Positions 52,752-60,962 are shown, counted from the first letter of the stretch. The stretch is 64,000 nt of DNA from Hungatella effluvii (GCF_003201875.1 NZ_QJKD01000013.1:124001-188000), one strand, 5' to 3'. Made by a program: numbers and translations. Notes: generated from the sequence alone by a model not told the origin.

Positions 52752-53365
52752 CCGCTCACCTCCACCGCTTTCATAATCTCTGAGATGGAGTCTTCACGGA
52801 GAACCATGAGCATACAGCTTTTCTGTTCCGCCTCTGCGGTAGAAAAGTTATTGCCAATGCAGATTCCGCCTGGAAATGTCCCAGCCGCAGTCCCGATCAG
52901 CGCCGTGATAATGGCTCCTGTCATATCCATGGAGACAGCCGAATCAGACAGCGTGATCCTCAGTCCGACACAGGCCGAGAGCCCGGTCAGATAGGAAGAA
53001 GCCATAATATTGGCCGTCTCCTTGAGCAGATCCAGCATCTGTCCATCCATCTCCCCGGACACCTGCTCCGCGTTCAGCAGTTTCCTGAGAATTACATCCG
53101 TCATCTCTTCTTTGTATATCTGAAGAAGCATGCCGTTAATATCGCCGGTAAATGGGATCAGAACAGCCGCCACGTTTTCTTCTGCATAGCCGATCCATTC
53201 CGCCAGCCCGTCATAATCAACCGTCTTCATGACAGGAGGGGCGTAACACACCTTTTCTCCGATGATATGGGATAAAGAAGCCATGCTGCTTCCGGTTCCA
53301 ATATTACCCATTTCCAGCAATGTTTCTGCCGCCGGTCCGCCCGGCAGCTCCCTTTCGTCCTTCAT
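52748..53365 (-). CDS. cheC: CheY-P phosphatase CheC (second copy)
   Basis: A 205-residue CheC paralogue with both motifs recognisable: LLEMGNIGTGSSMASLS and LLKETANIMASSYLTGL, each keeping the key Glu and Asn. It is diverged from CheC1 over most of its length. GGAGGG lies upstream of the ATG, 9 nt after cheY2. With CheY2 and CheD2 it forms a second CheY-CheC-CheD set in the same operon. Confidence 0.9.
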   Translation of the reverse strand: MKDERELPGGPAAETLLEMGNIGTGSSMASLSHIIGEKVCYAPPVMKTVDYDGLAEWIGYAEENVAAVLIPFTGDINGMLLQIYKEEMTDVILRKLLNAEQVSGEMDGQMLDLLKETANIMASSYLTGLSACVGLRITLSDSAVSMDMTGAIITALIGTAAGTFPGGICIGNNFSTAEAEQKSCMLMVLREDSISEIMKAVEVSG

Positions 53366-53374
53366 TTCTCCCTC

Positions 53375-53737
53375 CTACAAACACGCTTTTACGATTTTCA
53401 AGATCTCCTCGTCCTTAAATGGCTTGATAATGAAGTCGGAGGCGCCGCAGCGGATCGCCTCTGCGATAACCTGCTCCTGTCCCACTGCCGAACACATGAT
53501 GACCTTTGCATTCCTTTTAAATGCCAGAATATCATTCAGTACTTCCAGTCCTGATCTTCCGGGCATCGTAATGTCCAGAAGCATTAGATCCGGCTGCGCC
53601 TCCTTATATTTCTCCACCGCTTCCACGCCGTCGCCCGCTTCCACAAAGTTGTCATACCCGCCCTGGGTCAGCGCACGCTTAATCACTCTTCTCATAAACA
53701 TCGCATCATCTGCTATCATTATCAATGGCTTTTCCAT
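53375..53737 (-). CDS. cheY: Chemotaxis response regulator CheY (second copy)
   Basis: A 120-residue receiver with Asp10-Asp11, Asp55 (LMLLDITMPG), MCSAVG and KPFKDEE. Strong RBS GGGAGG. About half identical to CheY1 by eye. It may serve as a phosphate sink or have a distinct target; not decidable here. Confidence 0.92.
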   Translation of the reverse strand: MEKPLIMIADDAMFMRRVIKRALTQGGYDNFVEAGDGVEAVEKYKEAQPDLMLLDITMPGRSGLEVLNDILAFKRNAKVIMCSAVGQEQVIAEAIRCGASDFIIKPFKDEEILKIVKACL

Positions 53738-53740
53738 GCC

Positions 53741-54415
53741 CTACCTCCCGGTTTTATTATTCATATTCATGCAGAACCTGGTTATCTCTCCGCTGATCAG
53801 GCCAAGTCCCATCTGTCTTTCCGCTCCGCCGTTTCGAAAGGCTGATTCCGGCATGGAGTAAATCTCGCTCGTCTCTTTATCCTGTGCAACAGTACGGGCT
53901 CCCGCCTGACGCATGGCCAGCAGCCCTTTGGCGCCGTCCTCCCCCATACCTGTGAGAATAATCCCCATGGCTTTCTCCTTCACCGTCTCCGCAACGGAGT
54001 TCATGGTGTAACTGATGGAAGGGCAGAATCCTCCGTACCGTTTCCCCGGAACACAGCGAATCATGAAGCCGTCTTCCAGTTTTCCCAGCGCCATCTGATA
54101 ACCGTCCGGTGCAATGTAGACCGTGCCGTCGCAGACCGGCTCACCTGACTGCGCCTCTTTCACGCGCATCCGGCACTGGGGATTTAAATACTCCGCAAAT
54201 TTCCCGGAAAAGCCGTGGCTTAAATGCTGGATCACCAGAATCCCGCAGGTGGTCTCAGGCAGCTCCTTAAGCACCGTAAGCACGGCTTTCGGACCACCTG
54301 CCGAAGCCCCGATCACCGCTAAATACCTGCTTTTATTTTCCGTCTGACCCTCCACTGACTTTCCCCCTCCGTTATCAGGCGCGGCGGCCTCTACTTCCTG
54401 TAGACAGCCGGACAC
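53741..54415 (-). CDS. cheB: CheB-type methylesterase lacking a receiver domain
   Basis: A 224-residue CheB catalytic domain: Ser38 in VIGASAGGPKA, His in VIQHLSHGFSGKFAEYL, Asp in ILTGMGEDGAKGLLAM. Standard CheB has an N-terminal receiver that controls activity; here only a short disordered leader precedes the domain, so activity is not controlled by phosphorylation in the usual way. The GTG start overlaps cheR by 25 nt. A later start is possible within the leader. Confidence 0.92.
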   Translation of the reverse strand: MSGCLQEVEAAAPDNGGGKSVEGQTENKSRYLAVIGASAGGPKAVLTVLKELPETTCGILVIQHLSHGFSGKFAEYLNPQCRMRVKEAQSGEPVCDGTVYIAPDGYQMALGKLEDGFMIRCVPGKRYGGFCPSISYTMNSVAETVKEKAMGIILTGMGEDGAKGLLAMRQAGARTVAQDKETSEIYSMPESAFRNGGAERQMGLGLISGEITRFCMNMNNKTGR

Positions 54416-55224
54416 ACGTACTCAAACAGTTCATGGTTTCTGGGCAGCAGTTCCGTATGCCCCACAAACAGATAGCCGCCGGGTTTTAAAGCCCGGTACA
54501 GCTTCTCAATCAATTTCTTTCTTGACTCCTCATTAAAATAAATCATGACATTGCGGCACAGCACCAGATCATACTGTCCCAGGCCCACGCTGGGTTTCAA
54601 GAGATTCATCCGCTGAAACCGGACTTTCTCTCTTATGGCGTGTCCGATATCGAATGAAGTTCCCGCCTCGTCAATAGACAAATATTTCTTCTGCCACAAT
54701 GCCGGAATATTCTCCAGCTCCCGGACCGGGTATCTCCCCTTCTGAGCCACGGCCAGAGCCTGCTCCGAAATATCCGTTCCCACAATGGAGAAGGATGGGA
54801 GCCACCCGCCCTGGTCCTTATAGTCCTGCAAAAGCATGGCCAGCGTGTAGCACTCTTCGCCGCTGGAGCAGCCAGCGCACCAGATCTGAAACGATATGCG
54901 CCCCCATTCCGGCTTAATGTTGGGAAGTATCTTTTCCCGCAGGAAATCGAAATGCTTCGGCTCCCTCATAAAATACGTATAGTTCGTGGTCAGGCGGTTT
55001 AACAGGATGCTCTCCAGCTGTTTAGTCATGTCCATCTCCATCTGTCTCATGTACTCTCCCATGGAGATGTTTCCGCGTTTTTCCAGCTCCCCGTTCATTC
55101 TGCATTCCGCCAGAATTTTCTTCTTTGACAGATCAATTCCGTACTGACCGGACATATAGGTAATCAACTGTGTGAACTCCTCATTCGTAAACCGTATCAA
55201 TCGCGCCCCCTCCGACAACCTCAT
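54391..55224 (-). CDS. cheR: Chemotaxis protein methyltransferase CheR
   Basis: A 277-residue SAM-dependent receptor methyltransferase with an N-terminal helical domain (FTNEEFTQLITYMSGQYGIDLSKKK) and catalytic domain: TTNYTYFMREPKHFDFL, IWCAGCSSGEECYTLAM (SAM loop), GTDIS, and DLVLCRNVMIYFN. Two starts compete: the ATG at 55222-55224 and a TTG eight codons later (55198-55200) with GGAGGG at ideal distance. Both overlap the short CheW gene. Confidence 0.94.
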   Translation of the reverse strand: MRLSEGARLIRFTNEEFTQLITYMSGQYGIDLSKKKILAECRMNGELEKRGNISMGEYMRQMEMDMTKQLESILLNRLTTNYTYFMREPKHFDFLREKILPNIKPEWGRISFQIWCAGCSSGEECYTLAMLLQDYKDQGGWLPSFSIVGTDISEQALAVAQKGRYPVRELENIPALWQKKYLSIDEAGTSFDIGHAIREKVRFQRMNLLKPSVGLGQYDLVLCRNVMIYFNEESRKKLIEKLYRALKPGGYLFVGHTELLPRNHELFEYVCPAVYRK

Positions 55225-55555
55225 CAGCCGCCATTCCCTTTAAGCTTCCGTCTTCTTTTCTTATCAGTACGACACACGCCGGAGCGTCCACCGGCGCCGG
55301 GTTCTGGATGTTCCCTGTGCTCTGGTCGTTTTCTGGCTTTTGGTCATTTCCCGGTTTTTGGTCGTTTCCCGGCCGGAACACGGGAATCAGTCCGCCCTCT
55401 TTATAGATCATGCCTACAAGATTATCAGGCGCCCCCGGCACCCTTATGATTTCAGGGCACGGAAGAATCAGTTCCACCCGATCCATGGCTGTCACGTCGC
55501 ACTCGCCGCCATAATACAAGCGCAGCATCTCTCTGCCATACGCTTCCTGTTCCAT
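55181..55555 (-). CDS. Short CheW-like protein with repeated Asn-Asp-Gln-Lys insert
   Basis: A 124-residue protein whose flanks resemble CheW (ILPCPEIIRVPGAPDNLVGMIYKEGGLIPVFRP and ACVVLIRKEDGSLKGMAADEV). Between them is a low-complexity insert with repeats of NDQKPGN type (about 63-87), encoded by near-identical 21-bp units. The first CheW beta strands are missing. It may be a reduced adaptor with a flexible loop, or a degenerating copy. RBS AGGAGG, directly before cheR. Confidence 0.75.
   Translation of the reverse strand: MEQEAYGREMLRLYYGGECDVTAMDRVELILPCPEIIRVPGAPDNLVGMIYKEGGLIPVFRPGNDQKPGNDQKPENDQSTGNIQNPAPVDAPACVVLIRKEDGSLKGMAADEVVGGGAIDTVYE
55330..55378. repeat. Tandem repeat inside the short cheW gene
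   Basis: Imperfect 21-bp direct repeats of the TTTTGGTCATTTCCCGG type encode the NDQKPGN/NDQKPEN units. Units are multiples of three, so copy-number change would keep the frame. Confidence 0.7.
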
Positions 55556-55573
55556 GTGTGCCCCTCCTTTCCT

Positions 55574-57904
55574 TCAGTCTGCCATCAGATCCGTAAATTC
55601 CCCGATGGGCGCAGGCCTCCCGTATCGGTAACCCTGAGCCAGATTGCATCCGATCTCCGTCAGAAACGTCTCATGCTCGGCCGTCTCAATTCCTTCTGAA
55701 ATCACCTGAATATCCAACTCATGAGCCAGATGAATCACGTTGGCGATGATGATCTTCTCCCGGTCGCTTAAGCGCTTCTGGAAGAATTCTTTATCCAGTT
55801 TAATAATATCGACGGGCAGATCCTTCAGGAGGCTCAGTGACGAATAGCCCGTTCCGAAATCGTCCATGGACAGGACAAAGCCTCTCTCTTTGATCCGCCG
55901 CGCCACCTCCAGGATTTCTCCCGGATTGTTTAAAAATGCACTCTCTGTAATCTCCAGCTCCAGATATCGGCTCTCCACACCGTATTTGCCGGCGATCTGT
56001 TCCAGTTCCTCCAAAAAGTCAGGCTTTGTCAAATGTATCCTGGATATATTCACCGCGATGGGATACGGCGTTCTGCCGCTGTCCTTCCAGCTCTTAATCA
56101 GTCTGCAAACACGCTCAAACACATATAAATCAAGCTCTGTAATAAATCCGTTTTTTTCAAACAGCGGGATAAATTCGTCGGGCGGAATCATCTGCCCCTC
56201 CATCATCTTCCAGCGCACCAGCGCCTCGAACCCGATACAGCTTTTACGGGGCAGATCCACCTTGGGCTGGTAATAGACGACAAACTCCTCATTCTCCGCC
56301 GCGCGTTTCATGCGGAAAGCAAGCTCCCGTTCCTTTGCGAATTTGCGCTCCGCCTCCCTGTTGTAGAAGCTGTAGATACTCTTATGGTAATCCTTTAACG
56401 CCTTTCTGGCCATATTGGCGTGGTCTACCAGGATAGACATCTCCGTGTCTCCCGGTTCCACCAGGCAGACGCCCATGATGCAGCTGATCGAGAAGTCCTT
56501 CTTCTCCTCCCGCGGAATCTGTTCCACCCGCCGCAGCAGCTGATCCAGACGGTGCTGCAGGCCATTAACGGTCTGGTATTCCAGGAGCAGCGCAAATTTA
56601 TCGGCTTCAATCCTGGCAAAGCACTCTCCGCCGCCCGTAAAATTACTGAGCAGAGAACTGATGCCCACCAGAATATCGTTTCCTGTCTCATAACTGTAAT
56701 TCGCGTTAATCACCTTGAAATTCTTAATATCCATGGTGACTATCGCCTGTAACAGCGGCGCATTCTTCAGCCGCTTCCTTCCCTCGCTTAAAAAGCGGTT
56801 GTAATTCCATGCCTCTGTCAGCCGGTCATGATCCATCAGAATCTGCGTAAAACGCTGAAAACGGCGTTCCAGAATACAGGCAGCCATAACGCGCCCAACC
56901 AGAGCGAAGGTCATGCTCTCCTCCAGCGTCCAGAGCCTTTCTTTTTTATTATCATTCACACTGATATATCCGATATAGTCCCCATTTTCCATGATCGGAA
57001 ACTGCATCAGGGATCTCGTTTTTCTCAGCTTCTGGCGTTCCGCGATGACCGGATCCAGAATCTCCAGTTCGCAGATCCTGTTACAGGCCAGCACCTTCCG
57101 GTTCCGGAAAAGCTCCAGATACCGTTCTGCAATGAGTCCCGGTATCGTCTTTAAATTATCGTTGCGGACCATCGGCTCCTCTTCCATCCAGGAAAAGGTA
57201 ATCTCATAGTCCTTCCCTCCGGATTTTCGCTCCAGAATATAGGCCTCACCGCATCCATAATAGGCACAGATCCGTTTCAATCCCATTTCGATGGGGCATT
57301 CCTGCTTTCCGGGCAGAAAATAATCCATAATTTTGCGGATAAAATCCATGTCGGCTTTTCCGCTGTCCTCTATGTATTCAGGTATGGGGCGTATCGAATA
57401 CGCCAGATCTGTTTCCGCCGCCCCTGTCTCCATTTTTCCGCACATCTCTGTAAAACAGAGGAACTTCTCCTCCTGCTTCGCACGCGCCAGCGCCGCCTTT
57501 GCCCTCTTTAACAGAGAGTCGTAAGTCTGCTCCCGTCCGTCTGTCAGTACGCCTCCCGCCGTCATGTACAGATCCGTTTCCCGCTCCAGGCTGGTACGGA
57601 CGCTGTTCATGGAAGAGACCGCATCTTCCCGGCTGCGGCATCCCAGAAGAAAGACGAGAAAGCAGTCTTCGCCCACTCTCGCCACAAGATCCGTCCGCCT
57701 CAGGGTACACTGCAAAAGAAAGGCCGCCTGCTTCACAGAGGCCTCCGGAAGTTTCGTCCCGCCGTTTGCCGCCTCCAGAAGAAAAAGGCCGTCGCCTCCC
57801 CAGTTCTCCGCTTCCTTCAAGTATTCATTAATCATCACTTCAGCCGCCGCTTCTGTCCACGTATTGGTCAGACGGTCCAGCCGTTTTTCTCTGTTTGAAA
57901 CCAT
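55574..57904 (-). CDS. c-di-GMP phosphodiesterase: GGDEF-like, GAF-like, degenerate GGDEF, EAL
   Basis: A 776-residue multidomain protein: an N-terminal degenerate GGDEF-like region (about 20-150, RVGEDCF in place of the active site), a GAF-like sensor region (about 180-350), a second GGDEF domain with EADKF instead of GGDEF (about 360-510), and a C-terminal EAL domain (about 525-770) with intact GFEALVRW, VNISRIHL, LEITES, DDFGTGYSSL and the late SEGIET plus AQGYRYGRP. It should hydrolyse c-di-GMP, with the cyclase domains serving as regulators. Position two of the chemosensory operon, opposite in activity to the REC-GGDEF protein near its end. Confidence 0.92.
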   Translation of the reverse strand: MVSNREKRLDRLTNTWTEAAAEVMINEYLKEAENWGGDGLFLLEAANGGTKLPEASVKQAAFLLQCTLRRTDLVARVGEDCFLVFLLGCRSREDAVSSMNSVRTSLERETDLYMTAGGVLTDGREQTYDSLLKRAKAALARAKQEEKFLCFTEMCGKMETGAAETDLAYSIRPIPEYIEDSGKADMDFIRKIMDYFLPGKQECPIEMGLKRICAYYGCGEAYILERKSGGKDYEITFSWMEEEPMVRNDNLKTIPGLIAERYLELFRNRKVLACNRICELEILDPVIAERQKLRKTRSLMQFPIMENGDYIGYISVNDNKKERLWTLEESMTFALVGRVMAACILERRFQRFTQILMDHDRLTEAWNYNRFLSEGRKRLKNAPLLQAIVTMDIKNFKVINANYSYETGNDILVGISSLLSNFTGGGECFARIEADKFALLLEYQTVNGLQHRLDQLLRRVEQIPREEKKDFSISCIMGVCLVEPGDTEMSILVDHANMARKALKDYHKSIYSFYNREAERKFAKERELAFRMKRAAENEEFVVYYQPKVDLPRKSCIGFEALVRWKMMEGQMIPPDEFIPLFEKNGFITELDLYVFERVCRLIKSWKDSGRTPYPIAVNISRIHLTKPDFLEELEQIAGKYGVESRYLELEITESAFLNNPGEILEVARRIKERGFVLSMDDFGTGYSSLSLLKDLPVDIIKLDKEFFQKRLSDREKIIIANVIHLAHELDIQVISEGIETAEHETFLTEIGCNLAQGYRYGRPAPIGEFTDLMAD

Positions 57905-57911
57905 GACCCGT

Positions 57912-58307
57912 TCAATTCCTCTCTTTATTAAGAAACCGTTCTATATCCATCACGAAGGCCCAGCATCCGGAGGAATCAAGATACACCGCCTGCGTCAAAA
58001 AATCATTCTTCTCTCCGGTCACATCCTCAGGAAGCTCAAATATTCTGTCGTCCGGGACTTCAAATACACCGGCCACACGGTCAGCCAAAAGAGCCGGAAG
58101 ACCGCCTTCCACCTCCAGAAGGACTGCGTACTCCTGTTCCCGGTTGTCCCCCCACGAAGCTCCAACCGAATAAAGCTCAGCCTCACACCCGTTAAATGTA
58201 AGCGTCTTCTCCTGTCCCGCATTCCCCTGGACAATATGGCGTACCAACTTCAGCGGAATCAAAAAAAAAGCGCCCTCTGACTCAAAACATAAAAATGTTT
58301 CCATCAT
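57912..58307 (-). CDS. CheW-like protein, first gene of the chemosensory operon
   Basis: A 131-residue protein with a diverged CheW fold: ETFLCFESEGAFFLIPLKLVRHIV, then EYAVLLEVEGGLPALLADRVAGVFEVPDDRIFELPED, ending VMDIERFL. AAGGAGG lies 6 nt before the ATG at 58305-58307; the frame start six codons upstream includes the RBS itself and is rejected. It lies right after the operon promoter. Confidence 0.78.
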   Translation of the reverse strand: MMETFLCFESEGAFFLIPLKLVRHIVQGNAGQEKTLTFNGCEAELYSVGASWGDNREQEYAVLLEVEGGLPALLADRVAGVFEVPDDRIFELPEDVTGEKNDFLTQAVYLDSSGCWAFVMDIERFLNKERN

Positions 58308-58352
58308 AAGGCACCTCCTTCGCATCTTTCACATTTGTATATACTATTTACT

Positions 58353-58381
58353 ATATTAACGCACAATGCATGAAAAAGCAA
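58353..58381 (-). promoter_or_regulatory. Promoter of the chemosensory operon
   Basis: Minus-strand -35 TTGCTT (58376-58381) and -10 TAATAT (58353-58358), 17-bp spacer: a housekeeping-type promoter rather than a flagellar sigma-D type. Confidence 0.7.
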
Positions 58382-58386
58382 GGTTA

Positions 58387-58800
58387 TTATACCTCTTTTG
58401 CTTCCAGCAGCCAACCTTCCAGACTGAGTTTGAAACGCTTCCTGAACAGGTGTGAAATCCACCAGACCGAAACAACGGCCACCGCCGCCATCACCAGCAA
58501 AAATGCCCCAAAATCCATCCATCTGCCATAGGATGTCACAAGCACCAGGGAAACCAGAATCGTCAAAATACTGACCACCGCGATCTTCCGTTCCACACGC
58601 ATCTTCTCCCATCGGTTCTTAACCAGACGTTCTTTCCGCTTTTCCTCCGGCTCCGGACCGGACAGTTCCGCCTTTACTCCGCTTAAGGTTTCCTCATATA
58701 TCTTTCTGGCATCCTTTTCGTAGTAATCAGAACAATTTTTCTTTATCTCTCTTAATCCGTTCCATATGATTTTCATAATATCCTTTGCCGACGTAAACAT
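58387..58800 (-). CDS. Small membrane protein, unknown function
   Basis: A 137-residue protein with a charged N-terminal helical region (about 1-70, rich in Lys and Glu) followed by two membrane helices (about 72-90 and 95-113) and a basic cytoplasmic end. GGAGGG lies 6 nt before the ATG at 58798-58800. It stands immediately upstream of the chemosensory operon promoter. No family recognised. Confidence 0.6.
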   Translation of the reverse strand: MFTSAKDIMKIIWNGLREIKKNCSDYYEKDARKIYEETLSGVKAELSGPEPEEKRKERLVKNRWEKMRVERKIAVVSILTILVSLVLVTSYGRWMDFGAFLLVMAAVAVVSVWWISHLFRKRFKLSLEGWLLEAKEV

Positions 58801-58955
58801 GTCCACCCTCCTTTTTTTCTATCATACAACAAAATACCATAAAAAGGAATAAAAAGTAGGTCATCTGGTAAATAATTCCATGATGTCCCAGTCATACTGC
58901 ATATTTCCATTTTGACGGCCATATTAATATAGAAATCCTGTTTTATGGAGCCAAT

Positions 58956-59606
58956 ATGCAGACCATTACCCAAAGAGTACTGTCGGACACCGTATACAGC
59001 AAAGGGACTGCCGTACTCACTTATACGATCCGTTATCCTTACTTCACCACAACCTGCTCTGAGGCAGCCGCCTTAAGTATCAATGCGTTTTATTCCACCG
59101 CAGCCCGAAAGACGGAGGAGTACTGCCGCACGGTCCTGGCTTCCCAGGCCTCCGTTCAGGCAGAATACGCAAAGAAAGACAACTATCCTTTTTTCGGATA
59201 TGAGTTCATAAGCGCTTATACCGTCACCTGGAATTCCGGATGCATGACAAGCCTCTACACCGATCAGTATACCTATACGGGAGGCGCACACGGAAGCACG
59301 ATCCGGACCTCGGATACCTGGGATTTCAGCAGCGGCAGATACTTGACGCTGGCTGATTTCTATCCTCACAATCCAGCTTACCGGGAAGGCATCTTCCGGA
59401 TTCTGGACCAGCAGGTGAAGGCGCGGGAAACGGACTCGCCTTCCACTTATTTTGACGATTACCCGGCTCTGATTCGATCCAGCTTCAAACCGGAAAGCTT
59501 CTTTGTAACACCCAAGGGGATTGTCATCTATTTCCAGCAATACGACATCGCCCCCTACTCAACCGGAATCCCCGAGTTTTTGATTCCATTTAAAAAGAGC
59601 CGGTAA
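58956..59606 (+). CDS. DUF4163/DUF3298 domain protein, RsiV-like
   Basis: A 216-residue protein with the DUF4163-type N-terminus (TIRYPYFTTTCSEAAALSINAFY) and the DUF3298 C-terminus (YTGGAHGSTIRTSDTWDF, YLTLADFY, FFVTPKGIVIYFQQYDIAPYSTGIPEFLIPF). These domains occur in the extracellular part of the lysozyme-binding anti-sigma factor RsiV. Here there is no signal peptide or membrane helix, so it looks cytoplasmic, or it is exported by an unseen route. RBS GGAG 5 nt before the ATG. Function unknown. Confidence 0.82.
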   Translation: MQTITQRVLSDTVYSKGTAVLTYTIRYPYFTTTCSEAAALSINAFYSTAARKTEEYCRTVLASQASVQAEYAKKDNYPFFGYEFISAYTVTWNSGCMTSLYTDQYTYTGGAHGSTIRTSDTWDFSSGRYLTLADFYPHNPAYREGIFRILDQQVKARETDSPSTYFDDYPALIRSSFKPESFFVTPKGIVIYFQQYDIAPYSTGIPEFLIPFKKSR

Positions 59607-59693
59607 TGCCCGTAATAGCATGCAAAACGGAACTTTTTCCAGGCAGCTTTCTTCCAACTGTTTCCACTTTTTAATTTTTCTTTCATTTTCCAC

Positions 59694-59722
59694 TTGCAAA
59701 TTCTGCCAAAAAGTGTTATTAT
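59694..59722 (+). promoter_or_regulatory. Promoter of tRNA-Pro
   Basis: -35 TTGCAA (59694-59699) and -10 TATTAT (59717-59722), 17-bp spacer, 30 bp before the tRNA. Confidence 0.8.
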
Positions 59723-59752
59723 ATGATTCGTTCGCTTCTAAGCGTATCATAT

Positions 59753-59826
59753 CGAGGCGTGGCTCAGTTTGGTAGAGCGCTGCGTTCGGGACGCAGAGGC
59801 CGCAAGTTCGAATCTTGTCGCCTCGA
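59753..59826 (+). tRNA. tRNA-Pro (anticodon CGG)
   Basis: A 74-nt cloverleaf: acceptor CGAGGCG/CGCCTCG, D arm GCTC/GAGC, anticodon stem CTGCG/CGCAG with loop TTCGGGA, T arm GCAAG TTCGAAT CTTGT, discriminator A. The CCA end is not encoded. Confidence 0.97.
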
Positions 59827-59830
59827 TGAT

Positions 59831-59876
59831 AAAAAGTGCAGGATATCTTTCATAGAAATCCTGCACTTTTTTTATT
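59831..59876 (+). terminator. Terminator of tRNA-Pro
   Basis: A 14-bp perfect stem (59831-59844 with 59858-59871 region) running into a T-rich tail, five bases after the tRNA. Confidence 0.9.
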
Positions 59877-59976
59877 TTTTACTATTTTTTTCTATTCCAT
59901 TTTAGTTTCATCCGGCTCCATTGCAGGCTAAAATTTCAAAAATCGGAAAAATCAGAAAAAAAGTGTAAATTAGTGA

Positions 59977-60005
59977 TTGCAAATTTTTTATCTTTTTGCT
60001 ATAAT
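59977..60005 (+). promoter_or_regulatory. Promoter of tRNA-Ala
   Basis: -35 TTGCAA (59977-59982) and -10 TATAAT (60000-60005), 17-bp spacer. Confidence 0.85.
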
Positions 60006-60014
60006 AGCGGACAT

Positions 60015-60087
<73 letters not shown>

Positions 60088-60093
60088 TGAGTC

Positions 60094-60138
60094 ATATGCT
60101 GGAAGTCTTGATCGTACAAGATTTTCAGCATATTTTTT
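60094..60138 (+). terminator. Terminator of tRNA-Ala
   Basis: A long imperfect stem (60094-60110 with 60117-60133) followed by TTTTTT, seven bases after the tRNA. Confidence 0.9.
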
Positions 60139-60153
60139 GTTTAAATGCAGTAT

Positions 60154-60408
60154 TTATTCCATTTTGTCCTGCTCTTCACCGATATATGGAGGTAACGCTA
60201 ATGCCGCATCACCGGTCGCTGTTTCAGTCAGCCGCTCAAACTCGTCTATATTCTTCAACATGGGAATGTGGAGAAATACAATTTCCGCATCTATCTGTCT
60301 CTCTTTAATCTCCCTCATAACGTGGTAATACAGATGATTGCAATAGCTCGTTCCTGCATGCTCGGACAGCTTCACCCGGCAGGTTCCTGCATTTCTACCT
60401 CCCGCCAT
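60154..60408 (-). pseudogene. C-terminal relic of pyroglutamyl-peptidase I
   Basis: About 77 residues align to the last third of Pcp: KLSEHAGTSYCNHLYYHVM holds the catalytic Cys context (AGTxVCN) and IVFLHIPML the catalytic His context (FIHIP). The N-terminal two thirds, including the catalytic Glu, is absent; the upstream sequence is the 3' end of the DUF2691-like gene in another frame. No convincing RBS precedes the possible ATG at 60406-60408. It is most simply the leftover of a deleted pcp gene that once continued the sirtuin operon or was joined to it by deletion. Confidence 0.75.
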
Positions 60409-60943
60409 CCCCGTAATGCAGCTCCGCTTCCTCCCATATTTTCCGCCACTCCTCCGATTCCGGTTCCCCGAGATTGTACGTCTCCAGGTCTTCACTCCGT
60501 GGATAGGCATTCCGGAACGCCTGGGCAATGGCTTCATCCCTGCTGATCAGCAGTGTAAGCGCACTGTCCCACGCCACGATCTCAATATCAGCCATCGGAT
60601 GCTGAATGGAGACTGGATTCTTCCAGAAACCGGTGTATCCGTCCGCATACGGCAGTCCATAGCTTAGCACCTGGTGCAGCGGCATGTCTCTCTTAAATCC
60701 CGACAGGACGCCCCAGTACCACGGATAATTCTGCTGCCGGACGATCTCCTCCAACCGCTCCCCCGACAACCAAAAGAACGTTTCCCGGCCTAAGTTCCCG
60801 CCATACGGCTCCAGCTCCTCCGGATAATTTTCATACCCCGTTATCAGCCAGTTCCGTTCCGCAACAGCCGGGGAAATCGCAGAGAATACCCCGAAAAAAT
60901 ACGAGTAGGCGCTCTCGCCCTTTCTCAGAATCACACCTTTCAT
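60395..60943 (-). CDS. DUF2691-like hypothetical protein in the sirtuin-macrodomain operon
   Basis: A 182-residue soluble protein starting MKGVILRKGESAYSYFFGVF, with a Trp/Tyr-rich middle and the C-terminal ADIEIVAWDSALTLLISRDEAIAQAF followed by ETYNLGEP. The layout and the C-terminal segment resemble DUF2691 proteins of Bacillus, but similarity is judged by eye only. GGGAGGAG lies upstream of the ATG at 60941-60943, 19 nt after the macrodomain gene, so it is cotranscribed. It could be a partner or target of the ADP-ribosylation pair; nothing proves that. Confidence 0.6.
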   Translation of the reverse strand: MKGVILRKGESAYSYFFGVFSAISPAVAERNWLITGYENYPEELEPYGGNLGRETFFWLSGERLEEIVRQQNYPWYWGVLSGFKRDMPLHQVLSYGLPYADGYTGFWKNPVSIQHPMADIEIVAWDSALTLLISRDEAIAQAFRNAYPRSEDLETYNLGEPESEEWRKIWEEAELHYGDGGR

Positions 60944-60962
60944 AGCCGCTCCTCCCGGCGGT

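Noticed and set aside
58904..58935. TTGACG followed by TATAGA as promoter of the DUF3298-type gene
   Set aside because: The spacing of about 10 bp is too short for a sigma-A promoter.
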